Below, in pieces: positions 11,277 to 22,156 of a stretch of 64,000 nt of DNA (the stretch's first letter is position 1; the number at the start of each line of letters is the position of its first letter). The stretch is from Herpomyces periplanetae (lineage: Eukaryota; Ascomycota; Laboulbeniomycetes; Herpomycetales; Herpomycetaceae). The notes beneath the pieces were generated by a model, which did not search any database, was not told where the DNA came from, and worked only from the letters and a program-made list of their open reading frames with translations. The stretch spans positions 62,001 through 126,000 of the forward strand of contig WMKJ01000009.1 in NCBI GenBank assembly GCA_009733715.1, written 5' to 3'. Position numbers and translations under genes: made by a program.

Positions 11277-11429
11277 TAGCGGGGAAGAGAATATATTTGG
11301 AAGGGGAAAAGACCATTGACGCGGATAAATAGTTTATGGTTAAGTTTTGAAGAAAAAATTATCGCTGGGCTAATCAACAAGAGGAAAATGAGCTTGACTA
11401 AAGCTTTTAATTTCAGTGCAGTGCATGCA

Positions 11430-12366
11430 ATGAATAGCCTTAGAGGTTTATTTCGAGTAACTGGGCGTTGTTATTTACGACCATTCGGTACAACATCATC
11501 TCGTGGTAAAGCTGTGTTGCCTCCCTTACCTTGTAAGTGAATATTTTAAAGAATTGAATTTTAAAAATCTTTTAACAATGCTTGCAGATGATTATGGCTC
11601 CTTAGAACCATATATTTCAGGAAAAATCATGGAGCTTCACTATTCCAAACATCATAATACTTATGTTACATCCCTAAACCAGGCTATGGAAAATTTTGAA
11701 AAAGCAGTTGCAACCAATGACTCTTCTTCTATAGTTGCTTTAACTTCCCTTATTAAATTTCATGGAGGTATATCGTGAAGACTTTTGGGTTTATTATCAA
11801 GACCGAAAAACAGTAAATGCTGATTTTAGGGGTGTAAATATTGTATCAGGTGGTCATATAAATCATTCCCTTTTCTGGGAAAATCTTAGTCCGAAGTCAC
11901 AAAATGGTGGAAATCCTCCAACGGGTGCTCTAGCATCCGCAATTAACGAAACATTCGGAAGTCTTGAAGGTTTCAAGGATCAGTTTAATACGGCCCTGGC
12001 CAGTATTCAAGGAAGTGGATGGGCTTGGCTTGTGCAAGACGTGAATACTAATCGTATTGGCATCAAAACTTATGCGGTAACCCAAATTATAAATATTGAT
12101 ATTGTGAAAACTTGACTAACGACCTTTCGTTCTTGCACATAGAACCAAGATCCTGTGATAGGCCGGTTTAGACCATTACTCGGAATTGATGCCTGGGAAC
12201 ATGCTTATTAGTAAGTTGAATTGTTTATTTGGCCATACTTCAACATGCTACATGATACGATAACTAATTAAAAAATAGCCTTCAATATGAAAATCGTAAA
12301 GCTGAATACTTCAACGCCATCTGGAATGTTGTGAACTGGAAAACTGCAGAAAAGCGTTTCATTTGA
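11430..12366 (+). CDS. SOD2: Mitochondrial superoxide dismutase (Mn type)
   Basis: SOD2 converts superoxide to hydrogen peroxide and oxygen in the mitochondrial matrix. Five exons (11430-11532, 11588-11767, 11850-12076, 12143-12210, 12279-12366) give about 221 residues. An Arg-rich N-terminus ([18 protein letters not shown]) looks like a presequence. Metal ligands are visible in [24 protein letters not shown] and DAWEHAYYLQY; the Gln of [10 protein letters not shown] points to the manganese form. Each junction restores a known family block, for example [12 protein letters not shown] and [12 protein letters not shown]. An in-frame ATG at 11388 would lengthen the leader by 14 residues. A possible AATAAA is at 12590-12595. 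The stacked bZIP/bHLH sites upstream suggest oxidative-stress control. Confidence 0.95.
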
Positions 12367-13473
12367 TACAACAATGTTGACCATGAGTTAATTCATTTTA
12401 ACCGTTGATTATCGTTGGAGTACCCTTCCACTAAGTTAATATGCTGATACATCGATATCAGCTTGGGTCATTTGCATTAGTGCATCCGGATGCTGTAATT
12501 CGATTACGCTTGCATTTAAAATTGGATTGTTGTAATGTTAACTTTAGTGTTTCCTACCATGCTTGTGGGTGTGTATACATTCAAGGATAAATAAACTTTA
12601 TCACGCCGAGAGATCTGGCAATTTGAATGAATGTACAGTGAATTTACAAAGTGAACTTATAGTTAAATATATCCGTAATATGTATTTCGATTGCATGACT
12701 GCTGTTTGACGAACACGGAATTCGGGATTTACAGTGGATACATAGAGTAAACTAAACCCCAAGAGTGACGAGTTGGTGTGACAAATTTTATGAAATATAG
12801 TATTGAAGACAGCATCCCAAGCAATTCATTTCTTTAATATATCGTGGGTATATTGAAATTTCCACTTTGCACTGCGCAACAACGCAAAATATGTCGTCTC
12901 GCCAAATTCCAACTTTTCCTAATCCGGTATGACGTCGGGCCGTTTACTACCGGAGGTGCCGGGGCAATGAAGAAGCCAAGACTTCCCAATATATTCCGAG
13001 GTTTCGGTATGCCGATACAGATAGTAAAACTAACCCGGCGGTGGACGAGGTAAAGGTAAATGGAAAAGGAAAAGTTGTGTTCAAGCTTTCACTCTATTGA
13101 ATTAAGTAGGAATAATTTTTATCACTATGCAATTTGGAGATTGGTAAATGGTATTGTAAGAGATTAATTATCTCGATTTACATTGCCGTTGGTTGACGTT
13201 TGATGTGCACGAGGCCTCTTGGTATATATTTATTTAGTGCTACGCGTGATCAAAACGTTCTATTAATTATACCTGTGTGCTTTGCAAATCTTGAACGATT
13301 CAAGTATTTTTCAAATATACTTGGTTTGACTTGAGAGGAGCATATACATTAACAGATACTTAACAAGTGACCATTTACAAGGTTCTGAATGTAATATATA
13401 CGTTCATACATACTTAAACACAAAATTATTTAATGTTAGCGCAAAGGCTAGATCATTTGGTATACAATAATCT
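12367..13473. other. Spacer between SOD2 and QCR6, with an unresolved coding-like patch
   Basis: Most of this 1.1 kb shows no gene. A patch at about 12890-13175 looks partly coding: an ATG at 12890 opens a 12-residue frame (MSSRQIPTFPNP) that meets a GTATGA donor-like site, an overlapping frame reads VGPFTTGGAGAMKKPRLPN, and a later frame after an AG reads NFYHYAIWRLVNG. I could not join these into a convincing protein. An inverted repeat GCTGATA/TATCAGC lies at 12443-12462. Confidence 0.3.
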
Positions 13474-14203
13474 ATGGACTACCTAAGCGGAATAGTGACG
13501 TACTTATCACCAGGATGGTCTGGGATTGCAACCAGCAAAAGGCTAATCGTGATTACTGGTGAAATGGACGAAGAAAAGTCGATAAGTGAGACGAACGATT
13601 CGATGGATTCTGGTGAGGAATATGTGCCTATTAAGACCCTGGACGTTGAAAGTGAACGAGAAACTAGTGGAGATGACGATGATAATGATACGGAAAACAG
13701 TACCGGTAATAACGATGACGAGGATAATGATGAATTTGGAGGGGAAAATGAAGGGGATGTTGATGGTAATGATGATGAAAATGAAGAGGAAGAGGAAGAA
13801 AGTGAAGAGCCGGTAGATGTTAAGCCGGAGCTTGAAGAAGGTTAGTCAAAGTTTCACCCGACAGGACGTTTCAGTGTTTCAAAATAAGTGTAATATCTTA
13901 ACTGTATAACTACAGAATGCATCAAGTCGGTGTGTGCTTCCCATAAACATCACTACGATGAATGCGCCACGAGAGTGACAACGCAAATCGAAGAGAAGGG
14001 TAGCCCGTTGGAGGATTGTGTAGAAGAGTGTAAGTTATCAGTTTAATGAGTGAAGTTAAATGGAAAGTTTACGCAAACTTTGACCATCTATATTACTGCA
14101 CATGGTATGATATAACTAACGAGTCTGGTTTACACAAGTTTTCCATTTGACGCATTGCGCTACTGGCTGTGCGGCACCCAAACTATGGAAGCGCTTAAAA
14201 TAA
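13474..14203 (+). CDS. QCR6: Cytochrome bc1 complex hinge subunit (QCR6/UQCRH)
   Basis: This is the acidic hinge subunit of respiratory complex III, on the intermembrane-space side beside cytochrome c1. Exons 13474-13840, 13916-14029 and 14139-14203 give about 181 residues. The conserved C-terminal part spans exons 2 and 3: SHKHHYDECATRV, EKGSPLEDCVEE joined to FFHLTHCATGCAAPKLW. Its cysteines form the two disulphide-linked helices of the family. Exon 1 carries a short hydrophobic start (MDYLSGIVTYLSPGW) and then an acidic tract of about 90 residues dominated by Asp, Glu and Asn, longer than in most relatives I recall. An in-frame ATG at 13564 would drop the hydrophobic start. It lies in tandem with SOD2. 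Confidence 0.93.
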
Positions 14204-15692
14204 TACACTTCCGATTTGTTAGTTTACACGTCGCTTGTTAATCGTTCGCTCATGTATCCTTAACGAATCAACTGAATTCACGTAATGCAAGTTCGTGGAA
14301 AGCTTTTTTCAAACATAGCTGACAATGCTGACCATAGTAATCCATAATTTGAGTAGGTCACTTTGAATGAGGAGTATTCCCCATGCTATTCATGAGTCAG
14401 CTTTCTGGAAAGCTGGACATAGCTATGTGTAGCAATCTATACAAAAGATGGGTTAAATTGAATTGGGTTGATGAACAGCCTCACTAGGTTGTTTCATGCT
14501 GTCCGAAACACGAGTGTATTTACACGGTAAATAAAGTAGAGTTAGTTCACACCGTTCCAATCAAGATATATATCCATACGGAAGGCCGCATCAATATACC
14601 CGTAATCACAGTTTCACTTGGATGCGTGCGTACAATGATCTAACTTAAGATAATAGTAGCGAAGCTGTTTTGAAAAGGTAAAAGTTTGTGTGTATACGCA
14701 TTAAATTTTTAATTCGAGGCAAGAATTAATCAAATTTACTATATATAGAGGGAAAGATGATGGGATAAACGGTTTGAAAGGGTCCCTTTTATATGAATCA
14801 AACAGCTTATACAGTGTATAGTTGAAAATATATACAATTATCAATACTAAAGTAAGCTGCCGTTAACACAATCAAATTTAATGGTATAATTGATTGAAAA
14901 TACTTTTATGAGACTTCCTATCAATTTTCTACCAAAGAGAAGTTTACGGTGTCGACGCACAGTTGATCGTATCGAAATCACTGTCGATATCAATGTTCGT
15001 GGGTCAATTTTGGTGTCGTCTTCGCTTCTATATTCACGAAACCCATCACGTGCTTCCTCTACATTGCCATCGCCCACCATTAGTCATCACCAGCCCCGCG
15101 CCACAGGCAAGCCACAGGTTCGCTGATTCATCTGCCTTACCTAAGCTGCTTTGTTTACATTTTTGCTTAGTAAGGAACTACTAAGAAGTGGCAGCGTGAC
15201 ATTGACAGTCGACACGTTAAGAGACATTTTCGAATTTATTTGTGCTTTCTCCATTTCTTCTTTCCTAAATTCTCTTTTTATCCCTTTCTCTCTATCCCTT
15301 TCACTTTCGCACTCTCTTCCTTTCATTCTATTATCTACGAAAAATTTATCGCGTCGTAATTGAGCGTTTTAAATTTCCTTCTCCCCACTTCTTGCTTTCC
15401 ACTTCTCTCTCATCCTTTGCGTTCTCCCCGTTATCTCATTCATCCGTTTGTTTGTTCATTTCATACTAACAATACTCTTGATTCTCATTTCATTTTGTAC
15501 CTTGAATTGTTCCTCATTTAGCTCTACTTCTTGAATTTCTTTACCTTAATCAAATTTCTCTCTTCGCATCTCGTTTTTTCATATATACATCATAATTTAT
15601 TTTCTCAATCTCTCCTCATTTAAAGGAAGTTCACACATTTTGTTACTCTACTGAATGTAACAAAAAATCTAGTCCCAAAACAACGTTTCCCA
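14204..15692. other. Spacer with pyrimidine-rich leader of the 15.7 kb gene
   Basis: The first 800 bases show no gene. ATCACGTG lies at 15045-15052. From about 15240 to 15690 the plus strand is strongly C/T-rich, which reads as a long 5' leader or core promoter of the following gene. Short open frames on both strands (14847-15126) have no recognisable features. Confidence 0.45.
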
Positions 15693-17486
15693 ATGCCTCC
15701 ATCTACTCCGCGGTGCTCTAATTCACCGGCAAGAATTCACACCCCGCCAGCTCCCTTATACGGGTCAAAATTTGATACAAATTGGAGTCCTTATTCTACG
15801 CCACGTCGATCTAGTCGAATTATCGCTAAAAATGCTAAGCTGGCATCCGAGCAGGCCGAAGCTAATTTGGCTAAATCCCCCCAACTAACTGACAAAATTT
15901 CAATAGTAGTCAAATCCCCTACTTGTTCCATACCTGTCGCATGTTCCACGCCAAAAACTCCCCGAATTCCTCGAACTCCTTCGACTCCCAAACAACCCGT
16001 TACAACCCCGCGCAAAAATGTGCCTAAAAATGCTCGAATAACGCGATCAGCCAAGACCTCTACCGATAGAGTAGTTAGACTCTCCCCTCGAAAGCAAGCC
16101 ATCGATAAAAGTGTCAAAAATATTAAATGTACAGGTTTAAGTGATGATTTCTTTGAGGATATTGCCCCAGCTCGAAAACGAGCTGCCACAACAGCTAATA
16201 CTACTAAGCATAACGTTAAACCTTTACATTCTCGGAGGCGTCATTCAGCCCTTGATAACCATTTAAATACGGACATAGAGTCGACATCAAACGGTCTTAA
16301 TATTAACCCTCTTGCTTTAGCAAGTTCTATCCACCAGGGAGCATCGCCCCCTATATCCCCAATCTCCGATAAGATTGACGATTACCTTTTAACAACACCC
16401 AAGAAATATTCTAAACTCGATAATTTTGACTCAAGGCTTTCTCAGTCAGTGGGGTGTCGCGGCCATGTGGAAATAAATCGAGAGAGTACCGAAACTAAAT
16501 TATCATCAAGTGTAACCTGCCGATCACCCATTCGTAACAGCAGATCCAAGAAAAAGGATGCCGTTGCAGATGAGTTATGTACATCCCCAGCAAGTATGCT
16601 ATTGACACCTGCTAAAACTCCACGGAAAAAACATATAAAATCTGAAGATTTGGCGGTGTTCACAGGGAGGCAATACCGTTTGGCCCAGATAGACCATGCT
16701 ATGCCAACGCCGAGACGACGGTTACGAAATTTACCATCTGTATTACTCGATGATGATAATGATGATTTACGCGAGCTAATGAACGATAGTGCCCAAAAAA
16801 TAGAAATATACACGGACTTCCGCGAGAAGATTCCATGTTTGGATCTGAACGATGATAACCCATTTGTCACTAGGCATGATAAGCCGAAATCATGCGATGA
16901 TGATAGAGTGAGATTAAGGCCTCGTACTAAAAAGGTTAAAACAGTGGAAGAAGATGAAGAAATCAGAGCTATGGAGGAAGCAGCCCGACGTGGGGAAGGG
17001 CTAATATACGTATTGTAAGTCGGTGTAAGAGTTTATTTTGCGTAAGGTTAAGCTAATTGGAACTTTTAACATTGATTGAACAGTCGGGGTAAAAAGGTAT
17101 TTCGGCCTTTTCTAGACTCAGTGAAATCGGGTGGGCAAAAGTGTGGTGGTAGAACGGGTGAAGATCCAATGTCCGGGAGTTCAGCAATCATAAACAGCAG
17201 TTTAGCCGGTCCATTTTCAAGTCAGGCTCAAATATTGCGTCAGGCAGGGAGCTTGGCGCAAAAGCCTATACGAAGGTCTAAACTAGGAAAAAACGCGTGT
17301 AGGCGGCTTTGGCCAAGTCAGGAAAGTTTAACAGTTAGCAAGAATGATGATTTTGAAACTGGTAGAGGATGCGTCAAATTAAGCAGAGATGGCAAAACTG
17401 AAAGACGGGCGGACTTTGAAGATGAGGAGGCAACAACGGAAGTTGATATCGACTTGAAAAAGATTGCACGTGTAAAGAAGCGATAA
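15693..17486 (+). CDS. Uncharacterised fungal protein rich in CDK-type S/T-P sites
   Basis: Exons 15693-17014 and 17084-17486 give about 574 residues. The N-terminal 330 residues are disordered and basic, with many S/T-P-x-K/R sites (TPRRS, TPKTPR, SPRKQ, TPRKK), as in cyclin-dependent kinase substrates. A conserved-looking block follows: TPRRRLRNLPSVL, IEIYTDFREKIPCLD, DDNPFVTRH, then RRGEGLIYV joined by splicing to FRGKKVFRPF. I recall this ENPF...GxxYVFRGKKxFR pattern from uncharacterised proteins of many fungi; I know no function for it. The splice is well supported because it restores YVFRGKKVFR. The tail is acidic then basic. It is convergent with POP5. A nuclear cell-cycle role is an inference from composition only. 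Confidence 0.75.
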
Positions 17487-17851
17487 TCCTTGATGGCTTC
17501 AGGGTATTGTTAATGTTAAGAGATATTTTTTGGGATTATTTTGATTTCATGGTTAAAGATCTTCTTTTACTCTAGAGTGAACATTATTTTGTACAGCGGG
17601 GGGTTTATTATGTCGAAAAATTTTTGAGGTTGAAAAAGCACAATAGCATATTAACGAACAATGAAAAGCCATAAATTAGTTTAATTACTAGTAGTTTAAT
17701 CTTCCAGATGAATCGCCTACCTTTAGTATTTCGTTGATATTAATCAACCGCTTAGGCGAATAAAGAAGTAGCTGTGATGGCGAAATTCGTAGTTTCGTGA
17801 GATTGGAGAGGTGGGTTAGAGGGGACTTGTGGAAGCAGATAGAACGGTAGG
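17487..17851. other. Shared 3' region of the 15.7 kb gene and POP5
   Basis: These are 365 bases between two convergent stop codons. The DNA is AT-rich and must hold both transcript ends. No gene or repeat is seen. Confidence 0.5.
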
Positions 17852-18388
17852 CTAAGGGTTGGGTGTAGTTCTCTGTCTTTTAGAGGGAGGGGGCGTGAAT
17901 GTATAGGGTAAGGGTCGTTTAAGTGAGCCAGGATCTGGTAGAGACTTAGCTGGAGGGGGACAGGTAGAGAGCGATTTAACTAGATACGATGAATGACGAA
18001 CTATCGCAAGTTGTGCATGTTTCATGGTGGCGGAAACGTGAAAAACGCGCAAAACTACGCTTAAGGGAGGATCTAGTGGAAAAGTTGATAAGAAGGTCAG
18101 AGCGAACCAAAGTAATCTATAGTGGGGACGCAAGCAACGCAATATAAGTGTAGAAGAGGCAGGTGAATAGTAAGGAATTGTAAATGATCCGGCAAAAGCT
18201 GAGCCGAAATCCCCAAAAAGTTCCGCTAAAGATTGGCGTATAGTACGTTGAAGGATTGTAAGTGTAAGATTATCATCGACGGGGGAACGATAAGCCAAGC
18301 AAGATGATGAAATAGTTGATGGATTAGGGAGGGTTAATAAAGGGTTGAGTATCTCTACACACAACCAACGATGCTTCAATCGAACCAT
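17852..18388 (-). CDS. POP5: RNase P/MRP protein subunit POP5
   Basis: POP5 is a protein subunit shared by nuclear RNase P and RNase MRP, which trim pre-tRNA and pre-rRNA. It is a single exon of 178 residues. The family pattern runs in order: MVRLKHRWLCVEIL at the start, IRQSLAELFGDFGSAFAG, IPYYSPASSTLILRC, RPHYRLLWFALTFLS and VVLRVFHVSATMKHAQLA. The Ser/Pro/Lys-rich tail of about 35 residues varies between species. The ATG is fixed because the protein family begins at MVRLKxR. It is divergent from the class II aldolase gene across 315 bases. Confidence 0.93.
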   Translation of the reverse strand: MVRLKHRWLCVEILNPLLTLPNPSTISSSCLAYRSPVDDNLTLTILQRTIRQSLAELFGDFGSAFAGSFTIPYYSPASSTLILRCLRPHYRLLWFALTFLSTFPLDPPLSVVLRVFHVSATMKHAQLAIVRHSSYLVKSLSTCPPPAKSLPDPGSLKRPLPYTFTPPPSKRQRTTPNP

Positions 18389-18703
18389 GACTGTTGAGAG
18401 ACTAAACCAAAAGAATTAAAAGTATTTTGATAAAAAATAAATATAAAAGCCAGATCCAACGAAAATATTTTGCAGGTTGAAGTTTTAAGAAGATTAAAAA
18501 CGCATTAAATCAAGATTAGTCGACTGTTATCATTAAATAATAATTTGATCGTTATAAAATAATACTTCATATTTTCCTAGTCTCCATCCAAGAAGAACTC
18601 CAAAACTAATTTTCACAAAAAATTTAAAAATTTGTGTCCGGCAAATCTATATCTCCAGAATCCGAATATAATAGTCATTACTTGAAAAGTGTATTAGGTC
18701 ATC
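18389..18703. promoter_or_regulatory. Shared promoter POP5 / class II aldolase
   Basis: This is a 315-base AT-rich spacer between two divergent start codons. I see no E-box of the recurrent type and no open frame of note. Confidence 0.5.
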
Positions 18704-19765
18704 ATGACGACAACAATTGTTGAGGCGTGTGGAAACAAGACGGCCAGGGGAAAGGAGAGTTGTATTGAAGTGGACAAAGTATTGCAGGATGATCGTTCCT
18801 TGGAAAACGAACCGCTTCAGCTTAAAGTATTCGCTGAACGACCCAAGTTTACAGACGGTTTTGCTGAAAGAGAATATTTAAAGGGACGTTTGGCAGCTGC
18901 GTTTCGAATATTCGGTGATCGTGGCTATGATGAAGGCATTGCAGGCCATATTACCTTACGTGTAAGTTACTAAATTTATCGGCATTATCATATTATTTTA
19001 TAATAGTTTTCCTGTTACTGATAATAGCTAATTTATCAACCTTTTTAAACTTGGGCGAATAAATTTTTATTAAACCTTTGCTCATGTGTATTGTCTTATT
19101 TTTGGATATCATCATACATATTATAGGATCCAATACTTAAAGATTGCTTCTGGGTAAACCCTTTTGGTAAACCGTTTTCACTTATTAAACGGTCCGATTT
19201 GATATTGGTTAATGAAGAGGGTAAAGTTATAGATGGTGGACCCAATCGAAATTTGAATGCCGCTGCTTTTATGATACATTCTGCTATTCATAAAGCAAGA
19301 CCTGATGTACATGCTGCCGCCCATTGTCATAGCACCCACGGTAAAAGTTTTAGTACTTTGGGTCGTAATATTGACTTTATAACGCAAGATTCATGCGTAT
19401 TCTACAATGATATTGCTTTATATGAATCCTTTAGAGGTGCTGTCGTACGGAAGAAAGAAGGTGAAGAAATAGCCAAATGTTTGGGAAACAAAAAAGCCGT
19501 AATACTTCAAAATCATGGCCTTTTAACCGTGGGTCATTCTATCGAAGAGACCATCTTTTGGTTTGTCTCCTTGGATAAAACCTGCTATGCTCAATTACTC
19601 GCCGATGCTGCTGCCAGTGGTCGTAGTCATGAAACAGTCAAAATTGACCAGGAAGATGCTCAGTTTACATATAATTTAGTAGGCTCTCATGATGCCGGTT
19701 ACTTTTCCGGCCTACCCCTTTTTGAAGAAATCGCTGAAAAATCGTCTCACGCCTACTTGAATTAA
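18704..19765 (+). CDS. Class II aldolase/adducin N-terminal domain protein
   Basis: This is a zinc-dependent class II aldolase-fold protein of the fungal Mug14-like type; the substrate is unknown. Exons 18704-18961 and 19127-19765 give about 298 residues. The fold begins with FGDRGYDEGIAGHITLR joined to DPILKDCFWVNPFG across the intron. Zinc ligands are visible in AAAHCHSTHGKSFSTLG and LQNHGLLTVGHSIEE. The end of the domain (LDKTCYAQLLADAAA) is also typical. The first 55 residues have no clear domain. It starts 315 bases from POP5 on the other strand. A sugar-phosphate or related carbonyl substrate would be usual for the fold. Confidence 0.9.
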
Positions 19766-20253
19766 ATCTCTACTATCGTATAAGACAATCGGTTACCTTT
19801 ATTCGATTCACACGCATTACTACAAAATATTATGGTACAACGTGGCCGTAATCAATCCCGAAATTGTATTCAAGATATACAACCCTTCTAACATTCATTT
19901 CTTTACTTATAAACCTTTTTTTACTAAATTATTCCTTATCCTTGTACATACTCATCCGCTTATACAATTCCTAAACATGTACGTATATCTGTAAACTAAT
20001 TTTCACCCCACTACTTGATTTAATTGTTCATCTTATTCAACATCTACACTATAATCCAACCTTTCGAAATCTTTCCCTTGTCTACATTTCCTCATTCGGT
20101 TGCTTTCTCACGGTCATCCCTTACATAATTTGTGCACGTGATCATCGCTAATTTTTATGTGGAAGAAGACGATAATCGTTTTTGGGAAAATAAAGTTCCA
20201 AATTGAGTTAATCAGATTGTTGCGTGCATGATATTGTTTAAAAGGTTTTAATC
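19766..20253. other. Spacer with ALG6 promoter
   Basis: These 488 AT-rich bases hold the 3' end of the aldolase transcript and the ALG6 promoter. CACGTGAT lies at 20135-20142, 112 bases before the ALG6 start. Nothing else is recognised. Confidence 0.5.
20135..20142. promoter_or_regulatory. CACGTGAT element
   Basis: E-box of the recurrent class in reverse orientation, 112 bases before ALG6. It is the only one found upstream of the ALG6/NDUFAF8-like/desaturase trio. Confidence 0.6.
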
Positions 20254-21876
20254 ATGAAGAAGTTAAAATGCATACAAATATTCTTGATGCTACTTACTAT
20301 AAGAATATTAATTGCCTGCTGGCCGTATTCAGGATACAATTCACCACCAATGTATGGAGATTTTGAAGCACAGCGGCATTGGATTGAAATCACCAGTAAC
20401 TTACCCGTATCACATTGGTACTTTTATGATCTTCCTTACTGGGGACTTGATTATCCTCCACTTACGGCTTATCATAGCTTACTACTTTCAAAACTGATTC
20501 CTCCAACGTTAAAATCATCTTTCAGTCTATACACTTCACGTGGTACCGAAACGGGATTTCTAAAGATTTTTATGCGATCTACAGTTATTCTTAGCGATTT
20601 TTTCACATATTTACCTGCCGTTTATCTGTGTACTAAATGGAAAGATCGCAACATATACTATTTTACTCTTTTAGCAACAATTCCTGCCCTTCTTCTCATA
20701 GATCACGGTCACTTTCAATATAATAATGTCATGCTAGGCTTGTTTGTATACAGTGTATACTTTTCCAGATACAAAAATTTTTATGCCATATCAAATATAC
20801 TTGCAATTCTTTCAGTTGCATTTAAACAAATGGCTCTATTTTACATTCCCGTACAGGCAACTTTTCTCTTAGCCATGGCGTTTAAAACTCACCTTACCAA
20901 TGAATCATCAATTAACTTCTTAACCAAAATTCTCATCTTCAGCTTTGCTACTTGCTTCATACTTCTCTATCCATTTATTAATGCGTCCCGCACAATTCAA
21001 TTCACTGAAATCCTGTCTGAATCTGTCCTATTCTCTCCCCTTCCTCCACTCTATCCTTACCCAAAGGCACCCACCAAATTTATCCAAATATTGACCCTCC
21101 AAATCACCCAATTAATTCATCGTATATTTCCCTTTCAGCGAGGTATTTTTGAGGATAAAGTGGCCAACTTTTGGTGTACTTTTCATAATTTAGTCTATAA
21201 AATTAACCGAATTCCCTTAAATTGGCTTAAACTATCCTCTCTCATATTAACTATAACCTTTAGTGCACCAACTCTCTACTCTGTTTATCGCAACCCTTCA
21301 AAAGATCGTCTTTTCGCTTCCTTTGCAGCTGTAGCTTGGGCTTTTTTTCTCTTTGGATTCCAAGTTCATGAAAAATCAGTTCTGCTTCCACTCATCCCAA
21401 CATTTCTTCTCATTCTTGAATCCGATTATTCCTCCGCTCCCGTTTGGGTTTCTCTTGCAAACTTCCTGGCAACTTTTTCCCTCTTTCCCCTTCTAGCACG
21501 TGATGGCCAGGCTATTCCATATTTTACTCTTCAGTTACTCTGGTCGAGAGTATTTAATCTTCCACCATTTAACTGGCGATTGTTATCGGAGTCTGGAAGA
21601 TTTGTCTTGCTATCGCATGGTCTTTTATACTTATCCATAATAATTTGGCATACATTAGAATTTTTTGTTCAACCTCCGTCGAGTTTACCTGATCTTTTTG
21701 TCGTAACCAACGCGATCATATCTTTTGGGGGTTTTTTTATTGTGTATTGCTGGTGTATGCTTGCATCAGTTTCGGAGAAATCATTAAAAGACCAACTAGA
21801 CTCTTTGTTCCCACGTTTAGCAAAACTAATATTTCCGGACCCCTTGGACAAACATAAGAATACCAAAATTTCATGA
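20254..21876 (+). CDS. ALG6: Dolichyl-P-Glc:Man9GlcNAc2-PP-dolichol glucosyltransferase ALG6
   Basis: ALG6 adds the first glucose to the lipid-linked oligosaccharide in the ER lumen during N-glycan assembly. It is a single exon of 540 residues with many hydrophobic membrane segments. The luminal loop signature is clear: MYGDFEAQRHWIEIT, WYFYDLPYWGLDYPPLTAYH, and later LLIDHGHFQYNNVMLG and FLFGFQVHEKSVLLPL. The DYPPLTAYHS form and MYGDFEAQRHW favour ALG6 over ALG8. The stop codon at 21874-21876 overlaps the next gene's ATG (21873-21875) as ATGA. It is the first of three same-strand genes with almost no spacing. Confidence 0.93.
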   Translation: MKKLKCIQIFLMLLTIRILIACWPYSGYNSPPMYGDFEAQRHWIEITSNLPVSHWYFYDLPYWGLDYPPLTAYHSLLLSKLIPPTLKSSFSLYTSRGTETGFLKIFMRSTVILSDFFTYLPAVYLCTKWKDRNIYYFTLLATIPALLLIDHGHFQYNNVMLGLFVYSVYFSRYKNFYAISNILAILSVAFKQMALFYIPVQATFLLAMAFKTHLTNESSINFLTKILIFSFATCFILLYPFINASRTIQFTEILSESVLFSPLPPLYPYPKAPTKFIQILTLQITQLIHRIFPFQRGIFEDKVANFWCTFHNLVYKINRIPLNWLKLSSLILTITFSAPTLYSVYRNPSKDRLFASFAAVAWAFFLFGFQVHEKSVLLPLIPTFLLILESDYSSAPVWVSLANFLATFSLFPLLARDGQAIPYFTLQLLWSRVFNLPPFNWRLLSESGRFVLLSHGLLYLSIIIWHTLEFFVQPPSSLPDLFVVTNAIISFGGFFIVYCWCMLASVSEKSLKDQLDSLFPRLAKLIFPDPLDKHKNTKIS

Positions 21877-22129
21877 CGCCTTCTCCTAAACCCCGCGTTA
21901 AACCTATTCAACGCATGTCAAAAGCTCTACAGCAATGTTCTGAGCAGGTTTGTCTAAATTTTTATCTCTATTCTTCACTATTTATTAAAAAATGGCTTTA
22001 TCCCAGTCTGTCAATTACGCCAAGTGTATAGCTCGCGATTATCAAAATATTGGTTTAAATTCGTGTCAAGAAGCGTTTCAACACCTTAAAGCTTGTTATT
22101 CTAAAGCATTTGCCTTCTCTCGCAAGTAA
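21873..22129 (+). CDS. NDUFAF8: Small twin CX9C protein, NDUFAF8-like
   Basis: Exons 21873-21947 and 22007-22129 encode 65 residues, too short to notice without joining the exons. The product has exactly two CX9C motifs, C-SEQSVNYAK-C and C-QEAFQHLKA-C, the coiled-coil-helix layout of small intermembrane-space proteins. The spacing and the YAKC motif resemble NDUFAF8, an assembly factor of complex I; other twin-CX9C proteins remain possible. The first ATG overlaps the ALG6 stop codon; a second in-frame ATG at 21914 would give 51 residues and still include all cysteines. The next gene's ATG is 28 bases past its stop. The intron is 59 bases with a GTTTGT donor. Confidence 0.75.
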
Positions 22130-22156
22130 AGACGTTTGCTCTACAAGTTTCAAACA

